Shown: positions 7,269 to 16,539, numbered from the stretch's first letter. The stretch: 64,000 nt of DNA from DASWTL01 sp966250385 (GCA_966250385.1 CBINHC010000006.1:1-64000); one strand, 5' to 3'. A program made the numbers and translations. Notes: generated by a model not told the origin, from the sequence alone.

Positions 7269-8663
7269 TCAATATGCATGCTCTTCTCCCCGGATGACGT
7301 TGATGATGGTCAGGAAGATGATCTTTACATCCAGCATCAGGGACCAGTTTTCCAGGTACCAGATATCATGCTCGACCCTTTTTTTCATGTCATCATGCGT
7401 CCGGGTTTCGCCCCGGAACCCGTTGACCTGGGCCCACCCGGTGATCCCCGGCCTGGCGTGCTGCCGGACCATGTACTGATCAATGATCGCCCGGTACTCC
7501 TCGGTGTGCCGGAGCATATGGGGCCGTGGGCCGACGATACTCATATCCCCGAGCAAGACGTTGATGAACTGCGGGAACTCGTCAAGGCTTGTCTTCCGAA
7601 GCAGCTTGCCGATCCTGGTGACGCGGTCGTCGCCTTTTTTTGCCTGCGAACTGTCAGCCTGGTCGTTGAGCTTCATGCTTCTGAACTTATAGCACCAGAA
7701 CGGCTTGTCATCCCTTCCTGTTCTGAGCTGCCTGAATAAAACGGGACCGCTGCTTTCCATTTTGATAAGGAGAGCGACGATCGGGAACAGCCAGCTCAGG
7801 ATACATATGATCACCAGGATGCTGACAATGATATCCCCCGTCCGTTTCTTGAATCTGCTGTTGACGTCATCCAGGGGCTCTGAACGCAGGCTGATCACAG
7901 GCGTCTGGCCCATATAGTTGATCATAAACTTTTCGGACAAGGCGCTGGAAAAGTCGGGAACCAGCTTGATGCGGACACATTGCTTCTCCGCTTCCTGCAG
8001 CAGATGGCTGGCTTCCTTGAGCCGCTCCGCCGTGAGCACGACGTAGAGGTCCCGGATGTTGTTCTCGGCGGCATACCGGATCTTCTGGCAGATTCCCGGC
8101 GTTAGCTGGCCGGATTCGTCAACATACAGGCCGGCTTCGTCATCGAGGAACCCTGTGAAGGCAAACTGTTGTTTATTGGACTCAAAGAACGAAGCGAGTT
8201 GTCTTGCCTGGTTTTCTGAGCCGAGCACCGCTACGTTTTGCTTCAGCTGGAATCGCTTTGAAAACACGGATTCCATCAGCGTACAAAAGAATCTGCTGAT
8301 CAGCAGAGTAAGCACCAGGAGCGAATAGAAGATCATCAGGAACTCCTCCCGGGGACCCGACTTTTCCAGGAAGTACTGTGTTCCTCCGAAAAACAGCAGG
8401 TGCATACAAGCTGATTTCCATGTATTCCGGAAGATCTGTTCCAGCGTGGTGATCCCCGAAGTGCTGTATAAGCGGAAGGAATACGAACAAATTATCCACA
8501 TCAGGTTCATGTTGATAACCTGTTCCAGCGGCTCCCGCGGAAAATCGGGTTTCCCGAGGATCACTATAATTTCCTTGGCGAGAAAGAAGGACCCGTTGAG
8601 AATGAACAGGTCCGAAAGCGACAACAGGATGCAGATAACGTATAAAAACCGATTTTGAATCAT
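7269..8663 (-). CDS. Exopolysaccharide-initiating polyprenyl-P glycosylphosphotransferase (WcaJ type)
   Basis: A 464-aa membrane enzyme that transfers a hexose-1-phosphate from a UDP-sugar to undecaprenyl phosphate, the first step of repeat-unit synthesis. Four N-terminal membrane helices (about 5-125) precede a Rossmann-like region starting near VAVLGSENQARQL, a fifth hydrophobic segment (IIVSILVIICILSWLFPIV), and the catalytic bacterial-transferase domain with YKFRSMK, RKTSLDEFPQFINVL, MSIVGPRP and PGITGWAQVNG. This order is diagnostic of WcaJ/WbaP-type enzymes; glucose-1-P is the usual substrate but is not proven. It stands at the far end of the locus, separated from the main minus-strand operon by the two plus-strand lyases, so it needs its own promoter in 8664-8828. 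Confidence 0.9.
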   Translation of the reverse strand: MIQNRFLYVICILLSLSDLFILNGSFFLAKEIIVILGKPDFPREPLEQVINMNLMWIICSYSFRLYSTSGITTLEQIFRNTWKSACMHLLFFGGTQYFLEKSGPREEFLMIFYSLLVLTLLISRFFCTLMESVFSKRFQLKQNVAVLGSENQARQLASFFESNKQQFAFTGFLDDEAGLYVDESGQLTPGICQKIRYAAENNIRDLYVVLTAERLKEASHLLQEAEKQCVRIKLVPDFSSALSEKFMINYMGQTPVISLRSEPLDDVNSRFKKRTGDIIVSILVIICILSWLFPIVALLIKMESSGPVLFRQLRTGRDDKPFWCYKFRSMKLNDQADSSQAKKGDDRVTRIGKLLRKTSLDEFPQFINVLLGDMSIVGPRPHMLRHTEEYRAIIDQYMVRQHARPGITGWAQVNGFRGETRTHDDMKKRVEHDIWYLENWSLMLDVKIIFLTIINVIRGEEHAY

Positions 8664-8694
8664 GGTTAAGCTGATTTGAAAGACCAGGGAAACT

Positions 8695-8717
8695 CCTGCC
8701 GGCAGGAAACCGGCAGG
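8695..8717. other. GC-rich hairpin in the divergent transferase/lyase intergenic region
   Basis: CCTGCCGG (8695-8702) and CCGGCAGG (8710-8717) form an 8-bp perfect inverted repeat with a 7-base loop. It lies between the start codons of the divergent WcaJ-type gene and the first lyase. There is no flanking T-run on either side, so an operator or a 5'-UTR structure is more likely than a terminator. Confidence 0.4.
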
Positions 8718-8828
8718 GATACTTTTAACTGAGGTGAAAGAAGTTGAAAGTGGCTGTGAACAGCCTGGGACGCGGGTGCGGCTACATTTCTTGTAACATC
8801 CGCAACGACATGTTCGTAAGCTGAAGGC

Positions 8829-10727
8829 ATGAAAAACATAAAATCATTTACCACCAAAGGCTTCGCGGCCTTAATGCTGGGGTTTACCGTCCTGGCTACC
8901 AGTTGTGACAAAAATGAGGCAGAGGATGTAACCGGAGGTTTCAGTACCGATGATGCCACCATGGCGACTTCCAGCGGAAGCAGTACATTACTCGTGAACA
9001 GCACGTTCGAAGAGAGTGATGCCTTAAGCAAATGGCAATATGAGGCCAACCCCGGAGCAATCAGTCGCTCAAACACTGTTGCAAGAGCGGGAAGTTATTC
9101 TGCGAAATTTTCCATCAACAAATCCGATGCACTCGTTTCCGGCAGTTACCGCGCTGAGATCAAGACCGAGCAGGTCGCTATCAATGCGGAAAGATGGTAT
9201 GGAATGAGCGTATTCCTTCCATCGACTTATTCAAAGGATCCGATTCCGGAGAGCATTTTCCAATGGCATAATGTTCCCAATTTTAAAGCAGGGGAGACCT
9301 GGTCAAATTATAAGTTCCAGAATCCATGGCGGCTGGAGACGAACAACGGCCGTCTGGTCTTCGTTCACCAGTATGGTAACGCCTCCGGCGGTTTTGTCGG
9401 CAGCAAGTCTTACGACCTGGGAGAATACAAAACGAATGAATGGATCGATTTTGTTGTCCACTACAAAGCATCCTATTCTAACGGGTTTTTTGAATTGTGG
9501 AAAAATGGCGTCAAGGTTCTGAATATCACAGGTACCGGCGTGTACTACAACGACGAGTCAGGTCCGTACATGAAAATGGGTATTTACAAGTGGGGATGGT
9601 CAGGAACCGGTTCTACTGTTAGTAACCGTACTCTTTATTTTGATCAGATCAAGATCGGTGATGAAAGATCATCCTACAATGACGTAGCCCCGGTTGCCGG
9701 TGCAGTTACCCCTGCTCCGACTCCAACACCGACTCCAACACCAGCTCCTGAACCAGCGCCGGCACCTGCTCCTGCGCCTGCGCCAAGCAACGTGGTTTAT
9801 GCTGTAAATGCTGGCGGAAGTGCCTTCAAGGCCTCCAATGGTGTTACCTATCAGGCAGACAAGAACTATTCGGGCGGAAGCGTCTACTCCACTTCCCAGG
9901 CCATCGCCAATACAACGGATGATGCCTTATACCAGACCGAGCGAAGCGGAGGAAACTTCAGCTATAACGTCCCTCTGGCTAACGGAACCTATGAGGTAAC
10001 CCTGAAGTTCTCTGAAATCCACTTCACCAGTCCTTCCCAGAGAGTTTTTGATATCCGTCTGGAAGGAACCGAGATGATTTCGGATCTGGATCTGGTACGG
10101 GTCGCTGGTACCCGCGTTGCATATGACGTGGTTAAAACAGTTACGGTAAAGGATGGTGTACTGAACATCAACTCTGTAAACAACATTGACAATGCGAAAT
10201 TATCTGCATTCCATGTTGTTGCCAAGAACGTGACCGCACCGGCACCAGCGCCAACTCCGACGCCGACGCCAGCGCCATCGACCAATTCAGTTGTGTTTGC
10301 GGTGAATGCAGGTGGCAGCGCATTTAAAGCTTCAAACGGAATTACCTATGCAGCCGACAAGAACTTCTCTGGCGGAACCGCATACAAGACCACCTCAGGA
10401 ATCGGCAACACCACAGATGATGTGCTGTACCAATCTGAGCGTAGCGGCGGTAACTTCGGGTACAATATCCCGGTTGCTAACGGCACTTACGAGGTAACCT
10501 TCCTCTTTTCTGAATTCCATTTCACCAAGTCGTATCAGCGTGTGTTTGACATGCTTCTTGAAGGCCAGGAAGTGATCAATAACCTGGATATCGTTCGGGA
10601 GGCCGGCGCCAGGAACGCTTATAAAGTGGTTAAGACGGTAACCGTCACTGACGGTGTACTGAATATCAAATCAAGAAACGTGGTTGACAATGCGAAGATC
10701 TCCGCATTCCATGTTGTCAAAAAATAA
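8829..10727 (+). CDS. Lipoprotein heparin-lyase-I-like polysaccharide lyase with two malectin domains
   Basis: A 632-aa secreted lipoprotein. The signal peptide ends in LATSC (Cys26), followed by DKNEAED, an acidic stretch resembling the Bacteroidota surface-export signal. Residues ~55-285 form a jelly-roll lyase domain of the Polysacc_lyase (heparin lyase I-like) type, with RAEIK, WYGMSVFLP and ESIFQWHN as conserved-looking blocks. Two Pro/Thr/Ala linkers (about 293-319 and 468-484) then separate two malectin-type carbohydrate-binding domains (320-467, 485-632), which are near-copies of each other (both contain VNAGGSAFKASNG). It would cleave a uronic-acid-containing polysaccharide at the cell surface by beta-elimination. 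Lying divergently inside an exopolysaccharide locus with an AlgD-like dehydrogenase, its likeliest target is the cell's own polymer. Fold assignment is fair; activity and substrate are inferred. Confidence 0.8.
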   Translation: MKNIKSFTTKGFAALMLGFTVLATSCDKNEAEDVTGGFSTDDATMATSSGSSTLLVNSTFEESDALSKWQYEANPGAISRSNTVARAGSYSAKFSINKSDALVSGSYRAEIKTEQVAINAERWYGMSVFLPSTYSKDPIPESIFQWHNVPNFKAGETWSNYKFQNPWRLETNNGRLVFVHQYGNASGGFVGSKSYDLGEYKTNEWIDFVVHYKASYSNGFFELWKNGVKVLNITGTGVYYNDESGPYMKMGIYKWGWSGTGSTVSNRTLYFDQIKIGDERSSYNDVAPVAGAVTPAPTPTPTPTPAPEPAPAPAPAPAPSNVVYAVNAGGSAFKASNGVTYQADKNYSGGSVYSTSQAIANTTDDALYQTERSGGNFSYNVPLANGTYEVTLKFSEIHFTSPSQRVFDIRLEGTEMISDLDLVRVAGTRVAYDVVKTVTVKDGVLNINSVNNIDNAKLSAFHVVAKNVTAPAPAPTPTPTPAPSTNSVVFAVNAGGSAFKASNGITYAADKNFSGGTAYKTTSGIGNTTDDVLYQSERSGGNFGYNIPVANGTYEVTFLFSEFHFTKSYQRVFDMLLEGQEVINNLDIVREAGARNAYKVVKTVTVTDGVLNIKSRNVVDNAKISAFHVVKK

Positions 10728-10747
10728 ATAGCGATTAGTTTATTAAA

Positions 10748-10770
10748 GGCCCGAGCAATCGGGCCTTTTT
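10748..10770 (+). terminator. Intrinsic terminator after the first lyase gene
   Basis: GGCCCGA (10748-10754), loop GCAA, TCGGGCC (10759-10765), then TTTTT (10766-10770). It separates the two lyase genes, so the second probably has its own promoter or depends on readthrough; its ATG is only 18 bases downstream. Confidence 0.9.
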
Positions 10771-10788
10771 CTTATTAATAATTTTTTT

Positions 10789-11778
10789 ATGGGAACAAAC
10801 AAATATCTTTCTTACAAGTTTAGGTTTGTGTATACCTTCCTATTGATACTTCTTGGTCAGATCTTCCTCGGCTCGTGTACTGAAAACATCACGGAGCCCA
10901 TGGAAGTTACACCTGCTGACAGTGTTGTGAAGCCCGCCCCGGCGCCTTCGCCTTCAGACCCGGTTCCCGCCCCGGAACCTGATCCTGCACCAACACCAGA
11001 GCCAACGCCAGAACCGGCGCCTGAGCCGGCACCTGTTCCCACACCTGTTCCAGCATACAACCTGCTGTTTGAAAGCACGTTCGAACAGCCGGATGCGCTT
11101 GCAAAGTGGCAGTCGGAACAGGCCTACAGCACGTCCATCACCCGTGTGAACTCACGGGCAAAAAAAGGAACCTATTCCGCGAAGTTTGTCATCAACAAGA
11201 CGGATAAACTGGTCTCCGGCAGCTACCGGGCTGAACTCAAGCATGATCAGATGCCGATAGGCGCTGAGCGGTGGTACGGAATGAGTGTTTTCCTTCCTTC
11301 CGACTACACCAAAGATCGCGTGCCTGAGAGTATCTTCCAATGGCATAACGTTCCGAATTTTAAGGCCGGCGAAACCTGGAATACCTACAAGTTTCAGAAT
11401 CCATGGCGTCTGGAGACCAATAACGGGCGGTTCGTGTTTGTCCACCAGTTTGGCAACGAAGCCGGTGCCTTCATCGGAAGTAAATCCTACGATCTGGGCG
11501 CTTACAAAGTCGGCGAGTGGACAGATTTTGTGGTCCATTTTAAGGCATCCCATGGAACTGACGGTTTCTTTGAACTCTGGATCAACGGCGCAAAAGTGCT
11601 TGAGATCAAGGGACCAAGGGTATACTACAACGATGAGTCGGGGCCTTATTTCAAAATGGGAATCTATAAATGGGGCTGGTCCGGCAATGAATCGTCCGTA
11701 AGCACCAGGACCCTGTATTTCGATGAGATCCGGGTAGGAAATGAGAAGTCATCCTATTCCGAAGTCGCCCCGAGATAA
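10789..11778 (+). CDS. Lipoprotein heparin-lyase-I-like polysaccharide lyase, single domain
   Basis: A 329-aa paralogue of the preceding lyase without malectin domains. The signal peptide ends in LGSC (Cys30). A ~50-residue Pro/Glu/Ala spacer precedes the lyase domain (about 90-329), which aligns nearly end to end with its neighbour, sharing RAELK, WYGMSVFLP, PESIFQWHN and the TLYFD block near the C-terminus. A tandem duplication followed by gain or loss of the malectin tail is the simplest origin. The two products could differ in reach or anchoring while cutting the same polymer. Only 18 bases separate its ATG from the terminator of the first gene, so the level of its expression is uncertain. 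Confidence 0.78.
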   Translation: MGTNKYLSYKFRFVYTFLLILLGQIFLGSCTENITEPMEVTPADSVVKPAPAPSPSDPVPAPEPDPAPTPEPTPEPAPEPAPVPTPVPAYNLLFESTFEQPDALAKWQSEQAYSTSITRVNSRAKKGTYSAKFVINKTDKLVSGSYRAELKHDQMPIGAERWYGMSVFLPSDYTKDRVPESIFQWHNVPNFKAGETWNTYKFQNPWRLETNNGRFVFVHQFGNEAGAFIGSKSYDLGAYKVGEWTDFVVHFKASHGTDGFFELWINGAKVLEIKGPRVYYNDESGPYFKMGIYKWGWSGNESSVSTRTLYFDEIRVGNEKSSYSEVAPR

Positions 11779-11792
11779 TACCCAAAGCTAAA

Positions 11793-11820
11793 AGCATCCC
11801 TGTTCCAGGGGTGCTTTTTT
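11793..11820 (+). terminator. Intrinsic terminator after the second lyase gene
   Basis: AGCATCCC (11793-11800) pairs with GGGGTGCT (11808-11815), one G-T wobble, 7-base loop, and is followed by a T-run. The minus strand also shows a short T-run past the stem, so it can serve the converging exopolysaccharide operon too. Confidence 0.8.
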
Positions 11821-11828
11821 ATTGACCA

Positions 11829-12956
11829 TCAGGTCGTCTCAAGACGCAGTTTCTGCTCTCTTATCCTGTATCTTTTACTTTGTACCGATGTTATCAGTCC
11901 CTTCAGGAACGTATAACTTGGCCGCTCAATAAGATAATACCCCAGGAAACTGGCCAGAACCGAAAGCAAAAAAAGGATGGCAACCAACAGGTACCCGTTT
12001 CCGGTAATGTGCAGCCGGTCATTGATTGCCAGACCGTATTTAATGACCAGGCCGTGGAACAGGTAGAAACCAAAACTTAACTTTCCGAACTGGGAGATCG
12101 CGGGCTTCGCCATGAATGCCGAGATCCTCCCTTTCTGAAACGAAAAGGCCAGTATCAGCAGAAAGACCGGAATCCAGTAATACACAGAGAACCGGAAAAC
12201 AGGCGCCACATTAGAGCTCAGCAGAAGAAATGCAAACAAGGTTATGATAGCGCAAATCTCCAGGACCGTATAGTTCAGAAATTTCAGGTGCCCTGCCTTC
12301 AAATATTTATACACCTGAAACAACTGGATTCCCAGAATAAACTCCATTACCCTGGTCAGCGGGTTGATGTAGAAAAGGTAATGGTGGATAGCGCGATCGG
12401 TTACGGTCATCAGATAAACGATGACCGCAGTGAAAAGAACCGGTAGTAATATCCTGTACTTCATCGGAAGTTTGACGCCGTAATAAATGATCAGGGGAAA
12501 TATCAAATAGAAGAACATTTCATCAGACATGCACCAGGAGGGACCGTTCAGGGAAAAATAGAAATCGCTTGAAGGGATCCAGCTCTGGGTCAGCGTCGCA
12601 TTCGAAAATAGTTTCAGGAACCATTTCGCAAATCCGCCGCCTGTTTTGATCTGGCTGTAGACCGACATCGGGATTATGAGCAGGAGCGTAAACAGGTGAA
12701 GCGGAAAAAGCCGCGCCACCCGGCGGCTGATGAACCCGATGTAGGATTCGTTCCTGTTCAGTAACTTTTGCTGGTAGCTGTAGGAAAGAATGAATCCGCT
12801 CAGGATGAAAAAAAAGACGATACCCATCCCCGCCTCGGTCACCAGATAGGGGTAGATCCATGTATAGATCGGGGAATCGTTTCCGGTCAGACCCAGGTGG
12901 GCATAAAATACCAGGATCGTAAATATAAACCGCCAGGTTAACAGTGTATTGATCAT
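11829..12956 (-). CDS. Acyltransferase 3 family membrane protein
   Basis: A 375-aa integral membrane protein with about ten hydrophobic segments and the Acyl_transf_3 (OafA/NodX-like) layout: an N-terminal helix containing RFIFTILVFYAHLG, a Tyr-Ser-rich loop (ILSGFILSYSYQQK) and RRVARLFPLHLF. These enzymes move acyl groups, commonly acetyl or succinyl, from a cytoplasmic donor to envelope glycans. Here it most likely O-acylates the repeat unit. It overlaps the upstream glycosyltransferase start by 4 bases and is the last gene of the main minus-strand operon, ending at a terminator shared with the lyase gene. Donor and acceptor are unknown. Confidence 0.85.
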   Translation of the reverse strand: MINTLLTWRFIFTILVFYAHLGLTGNDSPIYTWIYPYLVTEAGMGIVFFFILSGFILSYSYQQKLLNRNESYIGFISRRVARLFPLHLFTLLLIIPMSVYSQIKTGGGFAKWFLKLFSNATLTQSWIPSSDFYFSLNGPSWCMSDEMFFYLIFPLIIYYGVKLPMKYRILLPVLFTAVIVYLMTVTDRAIHHYLFYINPLTRVMEFILGIQLFQVYKYLKAGHLKFLNYTVLEICAIITLFAFLLLSSNVAPVFRFSVYYWIPVFLLILAFSFQKGRISAFMAKPAISQFGKLSFGFYLFHGLVIKYGLAINDRLHITGNGYLLVAILFLLSVLASFLGYYLIERPSYTFLKGLITSVQSKRYRIREQKLRLETT

Positions 12957-13969
12957 TGAATGCTGGTTAAGGAGTTAAAGGATCCGGCTGTCTCCTTTTC
13001 GGTATTCAGGATATCCATCATGGCCTCACACCGGTGATTCCAGGTATGATAGAGCCTGACAGCCGCGTAATTTTTTTCGATCAGGGGAATGTATTGGTGG
13101 TAGTTCCGTAAAATGGTAAGGAGCTGACCCGCCGGGTCGCTGATATCCACCTTGACGACGGGGTCGTACCCAAACAATTCCCGCATCTCTTCAGGCATCG
13201 TTCCCACTATAAGACATTTGGAGGCCATCGACTGCAAATAGCGGACTGTCATGGTACTGACGTCTCCGGATCGGTCCGGGTGCGTCAGATTGCAGGGAAA
13301 GCATATCGAGATTCTCGACCTGGCGAGGCCCTCCACGAATTCGCCTCTTGTGGGAAAAACCACCTGACCTTTCTGTTTTTCATATAAATAGGAATAGCCA
13401 TGTTCTTCGAGTGGTTTGGCGATCTGCTGATGGTACAGATCATATCTCCTCCCGAATTGCAGGACGTCAATCGTCTTCTCCGCGTAGGGCAGGCACTGGT
13501 ATGCCGTGACGTTGACGGCCTCCGGCAGCCAGTAGCACCTGAAGTCCGCGTTTATTTTCCGGAAGGTCTCGGTGACCTGTTTCGAAGAAAAGAACACGGT
13601 GTCCACATGACATGTGCGCAGGAAGCGCTCGATATCCCGGTGATATTCCGGCCAGGCATCGAAAAAATAGACGACGTTTCTTTTCCGCAGGAAAAACTGC
13701 AGCAGGCATTTTTCAAATTCGTTACCCATCAGGACGGCAAACGCCGGGATATCTGAAACTGCCCGAAGCGGAAAGCCGGAACTTTTCCGGATGTACAGCA
13801 GCTTCAGGATCCGGTTAAGGATCTTCAGGTACCAGTCTGTCCCAGAATACCGGACCGGTGCCTCTGAATATTGCTGAAAGGTGTTCTCGAACTCCCGGAC
13901 CACCTCTTGTGCGACATGGCTGCCCGGATTCTTCCACCTGACGATTTCGTATCTATCGGTGTACGACAT
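12953..13969 (-). CDS. Glycosyltransferase, GT-B type (family uncertain)
   Basis: A 338-aa protein resembling GT-B glycosyltransferases with the Glyco_trans_1_2-type C-terminus. The C-terminal half has FGRRYDLYHQ followed by FPTRGEFVEGLARSRISICFPCN and a segment near TMTVRYLQSMASKCLIVG, where donor-binding acidic residues usually lie. The N-terminal half is divergent and no donor can be named. It lies 2 bases after the preceding GT4 gene and overlaps the acyltransferase downstream, in the run of genes that build the repeat unit. Confidence 0.65.
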   Translation of the reverse strand: MSYTDRYEIVRWKNPGSHVAQEVVREFENTFQQYSEAPVRYSGTDWYLKILNRILKLLYIRKSSGFPLRAVSDIPAFAVLMGNEFEKCLLQFFLRKRNVVYFFDAWPEYHRDIERFLRTCHVDTVFFSSKQVTETFRKINADFRCYWLPEAVNVTAYQCLPYAEKTIDVLQFGRRYDLYHQQIAKPLEEHGYSYLYEKQKGQVVFPTRGEFVEGLARSRISICFPCNLTHPDRSGDVSTMTVRYLQSMASKCLIVGTMPEEMRELFGYDPVVKVDISDPAGQLLTILRNYHQYIPLIEKNYAAVRLYHTWNHRCEAMMDILNTEKETAGSFNSLTSIQ

Positions 13970-13971
13970 GA

Positions 13972-15225
13972 TCAGGTCAGGTTTTCGTTAACGGGATGCG
14001 AATAATTGAGACGGGGGTGCGGCAACAACTCAGCTTCCGTTTTGACCCCTTTTTCTTCAAAGATGCGATTGTAGAATTCCTTAAGTTTCGCGCCCTCAAA
14101 GGCCCAGCTCAGTTCGCTGGTTACCCGCCGGAACCCGAACCTGCCCATCTCCCTGCTGATATCTGGATTATCAAGCAGGAAGGTGATCTTTTTTGCAAAA
14201 TCGACGGGATCGGTATTGGTAGCGTAAAGTGAAGCTTTTTGGGCGGAATACCGGCCTTCTTTCAGGTCGTATTGCACGATAGGTTTTTTCAGAGCCATGT
14301 ATTCCATGATCTTGTTCATGGTCGAAAGGTCGTTCATTTCGGTTGGCCGGTCCGGATTCACGCATACATCAGCGGTATTGAGGATGTCGATCAGCGTGTC
14401 ATCATCGACCCGGCCATAGAAATCTACATATCCGGCTACACCAAGCTGTTCGGCCAGCCTTGCGATCCTGCCAAGCTCTGTTCCGCCGCCAACTATGGCG
14501 AACTGAATGTCCCGGCGTGACTCGGCTATGAACCGAACGGACTCAAGCAGGAGGTCAAGGCCTTCCTGTTCGCCGATGACCCCGACATAGCCGACCAGAA
14601 ATTTTCTTCCCCGTTTATACCGGATGTCGCCCCCGGTAATCTTTAACCGGTCCAGGTTCGGACCGCTACGCACGACCTGGACCCTGGAGCCGGGCATACG
14701 GCCCCTGGTCAGGGCTATCTGTCTGTAGCTTTCATTGGTTGCGATACTGTAGTGGGCGGTTTTGAACGTCAGGCGTTCAGCAAAGAGCAGGAGCCGGTAG
14801 AAAAAGCCTTTCTTTCCGTACTTTGCTATGTATAATTCAGGATTGATATCATGGTGGTCAAAAATGTATTTGACCCCGAACGGCCTGAAGAACAACGCCA
14901 CCAGGAAGATAAGGTCCGGAGGGTTGCACCCCTGGATGACCTGGAAACGGTTCCTGGTAAAGATCCTGGTGCTCAGGTATAACTCCCAGACGAACGCCGT
15001 TAGGTACTCAAGGATATATCCCGCTGCGCCCTTTGCTTCCAGGGGCAGGGGGTGCCGGTAGACATCGATATTATTGATCGTTTCGAAGGATCGGGTATAG
15101 CCCTTCATTTTCGGACAGATGACGGAAACCTTGATTCCGATTTCAGTAAGCGAGTTGGCTTCCTGCCACACCCGGCGGTCAAAAGGGACCGCCAGATTTT
15201 CAACAATGATCAGCACATGCTTCAT
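13972..15225 (-). CDS. GT4 family glycosyltransferase
   Basis: A 417-aa GT-B enzyme. The N-terminal acceptor domain begins HVLIIVENLAVPFDRRVWQEA, a sequence typical of WcaL/exopolysaccharide GT4 proteins. The C-terminal Glycos_transf_1 domain starts near VGYVGVIGEQEGLDLLLES and includes the donor-binding loop PTEMNDLSTMNKIMEYMALKKPIV. It transfers a sugar from a nucleotide donor to the lipid-linked oligosaccharide on the cytoplasmic face. It is tightly packed between the AlgD-like dehydrogenase (3-base gap) and another transferase, so it could be the one that adds the uronic acid, but that is only positional inference. Confidence 0.85.
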   Translation of the reverse strand: MKHVLIIVENLAVPFDRRVWQEANSLTEIGIKVSVICPKMKGYTRSFETINNIDVYRHPLPLEAKGAAGYILEYLTAFVWELYLSTRIFTRNRFQVIQGCNPPDLIFLVALFFRPFGVKYIFDHHDINPELYIAKYGKKGFFYRLLLFAERLTFKTAHYSIATNESYRQIALTRGRMPGSRVQVVRSGPNLDRLKITGGDIRYKRGRKFLVGYVGVIGEQEGLDLLLESVRFIAESRRDIQFAIVGGGTELGRIARLAEQLGVAGYVDFYGRVDDDTLIDILNTADVCVNPDRPTEMNDLSTMNKIMEYMALKKPIVQYDLKEGRYSAQKASLYATNTDPVDFAKKITFLLDNPDISREMGRFGFRRVTSELSWAFEGAKLKEFYNRIFEEKGVKTEAELLPHPRLNYSHPVNENLT

Positions 15226-15228
15226 CGT

Positions 15229-16539
15229 TCACCAATTTATTCCGACGTAATTTTTCCTGTTTCTTACCGGTTCGGGTAACCGGACCATATCGATGACATA
15301 GGCACCGGATTCTGTTTCAGCAAGGATATCGAGATATTCCTCTTCCCGGTTATTGATGATGATGACCTCGGAATCCTCCACCATTCCTGTCATTTCGTCG
15401 ACCAGCAGCCGGGACAAGTGCGGTATATGCCGGTCGATGTAGTCCTTATTGGTACCGGTCAGCCTGGAAAGATTGACATGTTTGTCATAAATCTTGATCT
15501 CAAATCCCTTTCCCAGCAGGGCCTCGATCACGGCCACCGCCGGCGAGTTCCGAAGATCATCCGTACCCTGTTTGAAGCTCAGCCCCAGGAATCCGAGTTT
15601 CCTCTTGCCCAACTGGCTGATGATCTCCACTGCCCGGCTGATCTGTAACTGGTTGGTCTTGTCAATGCATTGAATCAGAGGCGCTTCCACATAGAGGTCG
15701 TGCGCCAGGGTCTGCAACCCCTTCAAGTCCTTCGGAAGGCAGGATCCTCCATAGGCAAAGCCGGGTTTCAGGTAATAAGGCGAGATGTTCAGCTGCCTGT
15801 CCATGCAGAAGATTTCCATGACCTGATGGGAATCGATTTTTGCCGCTTTGCAGATGTTTCCGACCTCGTTGGCGAATGAGACCTTCAAGGCGTGGAAGGC
15901 ATTGTTCACGTATTTCATGATCTCGGCGACCCTTATGTCGGTAAAAATGATCTGGCCTGGAAGGCTCGCATAAAGCTGCGCGATCTGTTCTGCGGCCTTT
16001 TTGTTGGAAGTGCCGATCAATGTGATGGGAGGGTTGAAATAGTCCCGGACCGCCGATCCTTCTCGCAGGAATTCGGGGTTGGATACCATGGCGAAATCCC
16101 TTCCTTCACGTCTCCCGGACGTCTTTTCTATCATTTTAGCGCATTTTTCTGCAGTGCCTGGCCTGACCGTTGACCTGATGGCTATGATATGGAAGCCCTG
16201 TTTCTGTCGCAGTCCCTCGCCGATGTTCCTGGCCACATTGTAGATGTAGTTAAGGTTCAAATGACCGGTCGCAGTTGAAGGGGTCCCGACGGCGATGATA
16301 CTGATCTCTGTATTCCGCACCGCCTCCAGGTGATTTGTTGTTGCAGCGATAGTCCCTTTCAGGTGCCCTTCCCGTATGATTCCCGGAAGCTGATCTTCAA
16401 TGATGGTCGGCACGCCGCTGTTGATCTGCCTGACCTTCGTTTCACTGACATCCACCCCGGTGACCCTATGCCCGTTTTTGGCCAGACAGCCTAAACTTAC
16501 GCATCCGACGTAGCCCAGGCCGAAAATACTGATCTGCAT
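15229..16539 (-). CDS. algD: GDP-mannose 6-dehydrogenase-like UDP/GDP-sugar dehydrogenase (AlgD-like)
   Basis: A 436-aa NAD-dependent sugar-nucleotide dehydrogenase performing a two-step oxidation of the C6 alcohol to a carboxylate. It carries the N-terminal NAD motif FGLGYVG (6-12), VGTPS (84-88), SNPEFLREGSA (153-163) and the catalytic-Cys motif GGSCLPKD with Cys267 (Cys268 in Pseudomonas AlgD). Overall length and many blocks follow AlgD more closely than UDP-glucose dehydrogenases, notably the GTDDLRNSP block and the TGTNKDYIDRHIPHLS segment. The product would be GDP-mannuronate, giving the polymer a uronic acid. No GDP-mannose-producing genes are in the window. UDP-glucose as substrate remains possible. 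Confidence 0.82.
   Translation of the reverse strand: MQISIFGLGYVGCVSLGCLAKNGHRVTGVDVSETKVRQINSGVPTIIEDQLPGIIREGHLKGTIAATTNHLEAVRNTEISIIAVGTPSTATGHLNLNYIYNVARNIGEGLRQKQGFHIIAIRSTVRPGTAEKCAKMIEKTSGRREGRDFAMVSNPEFLREGSAVRDYFNPPITLIGTSNKKAAEQIAQLYASLPGQIIFTDIRVAEIMKYVNNAFHALKVSFANEVGNICKAAKIDSHQVMEIFCMDRQLNISPYYLKPGFAYGGSCLPKDLKGLQTLAHDLYVEAPLIQCIDKTNQLQISRAVEIISQLGKRKLGFLGLSFKQGTDDLRNSPAVAVIEALLGKGFEIKIYDKHVNLSRLTGTNKDYIDRHIPHLSRLLVDEMTGMVEDSEVIIINNREEEYLDILAETESGAYVIDMVRLPEPVRNRKNYVGINW

Noticed and set aside
10857..11104. Minus-strand Gly/Ala/Val-rich ORFs antisense to the lyase linker
   Set aside because: They are products of the repetitive Pro/Ala/Glu codons on the other strand, not genes.
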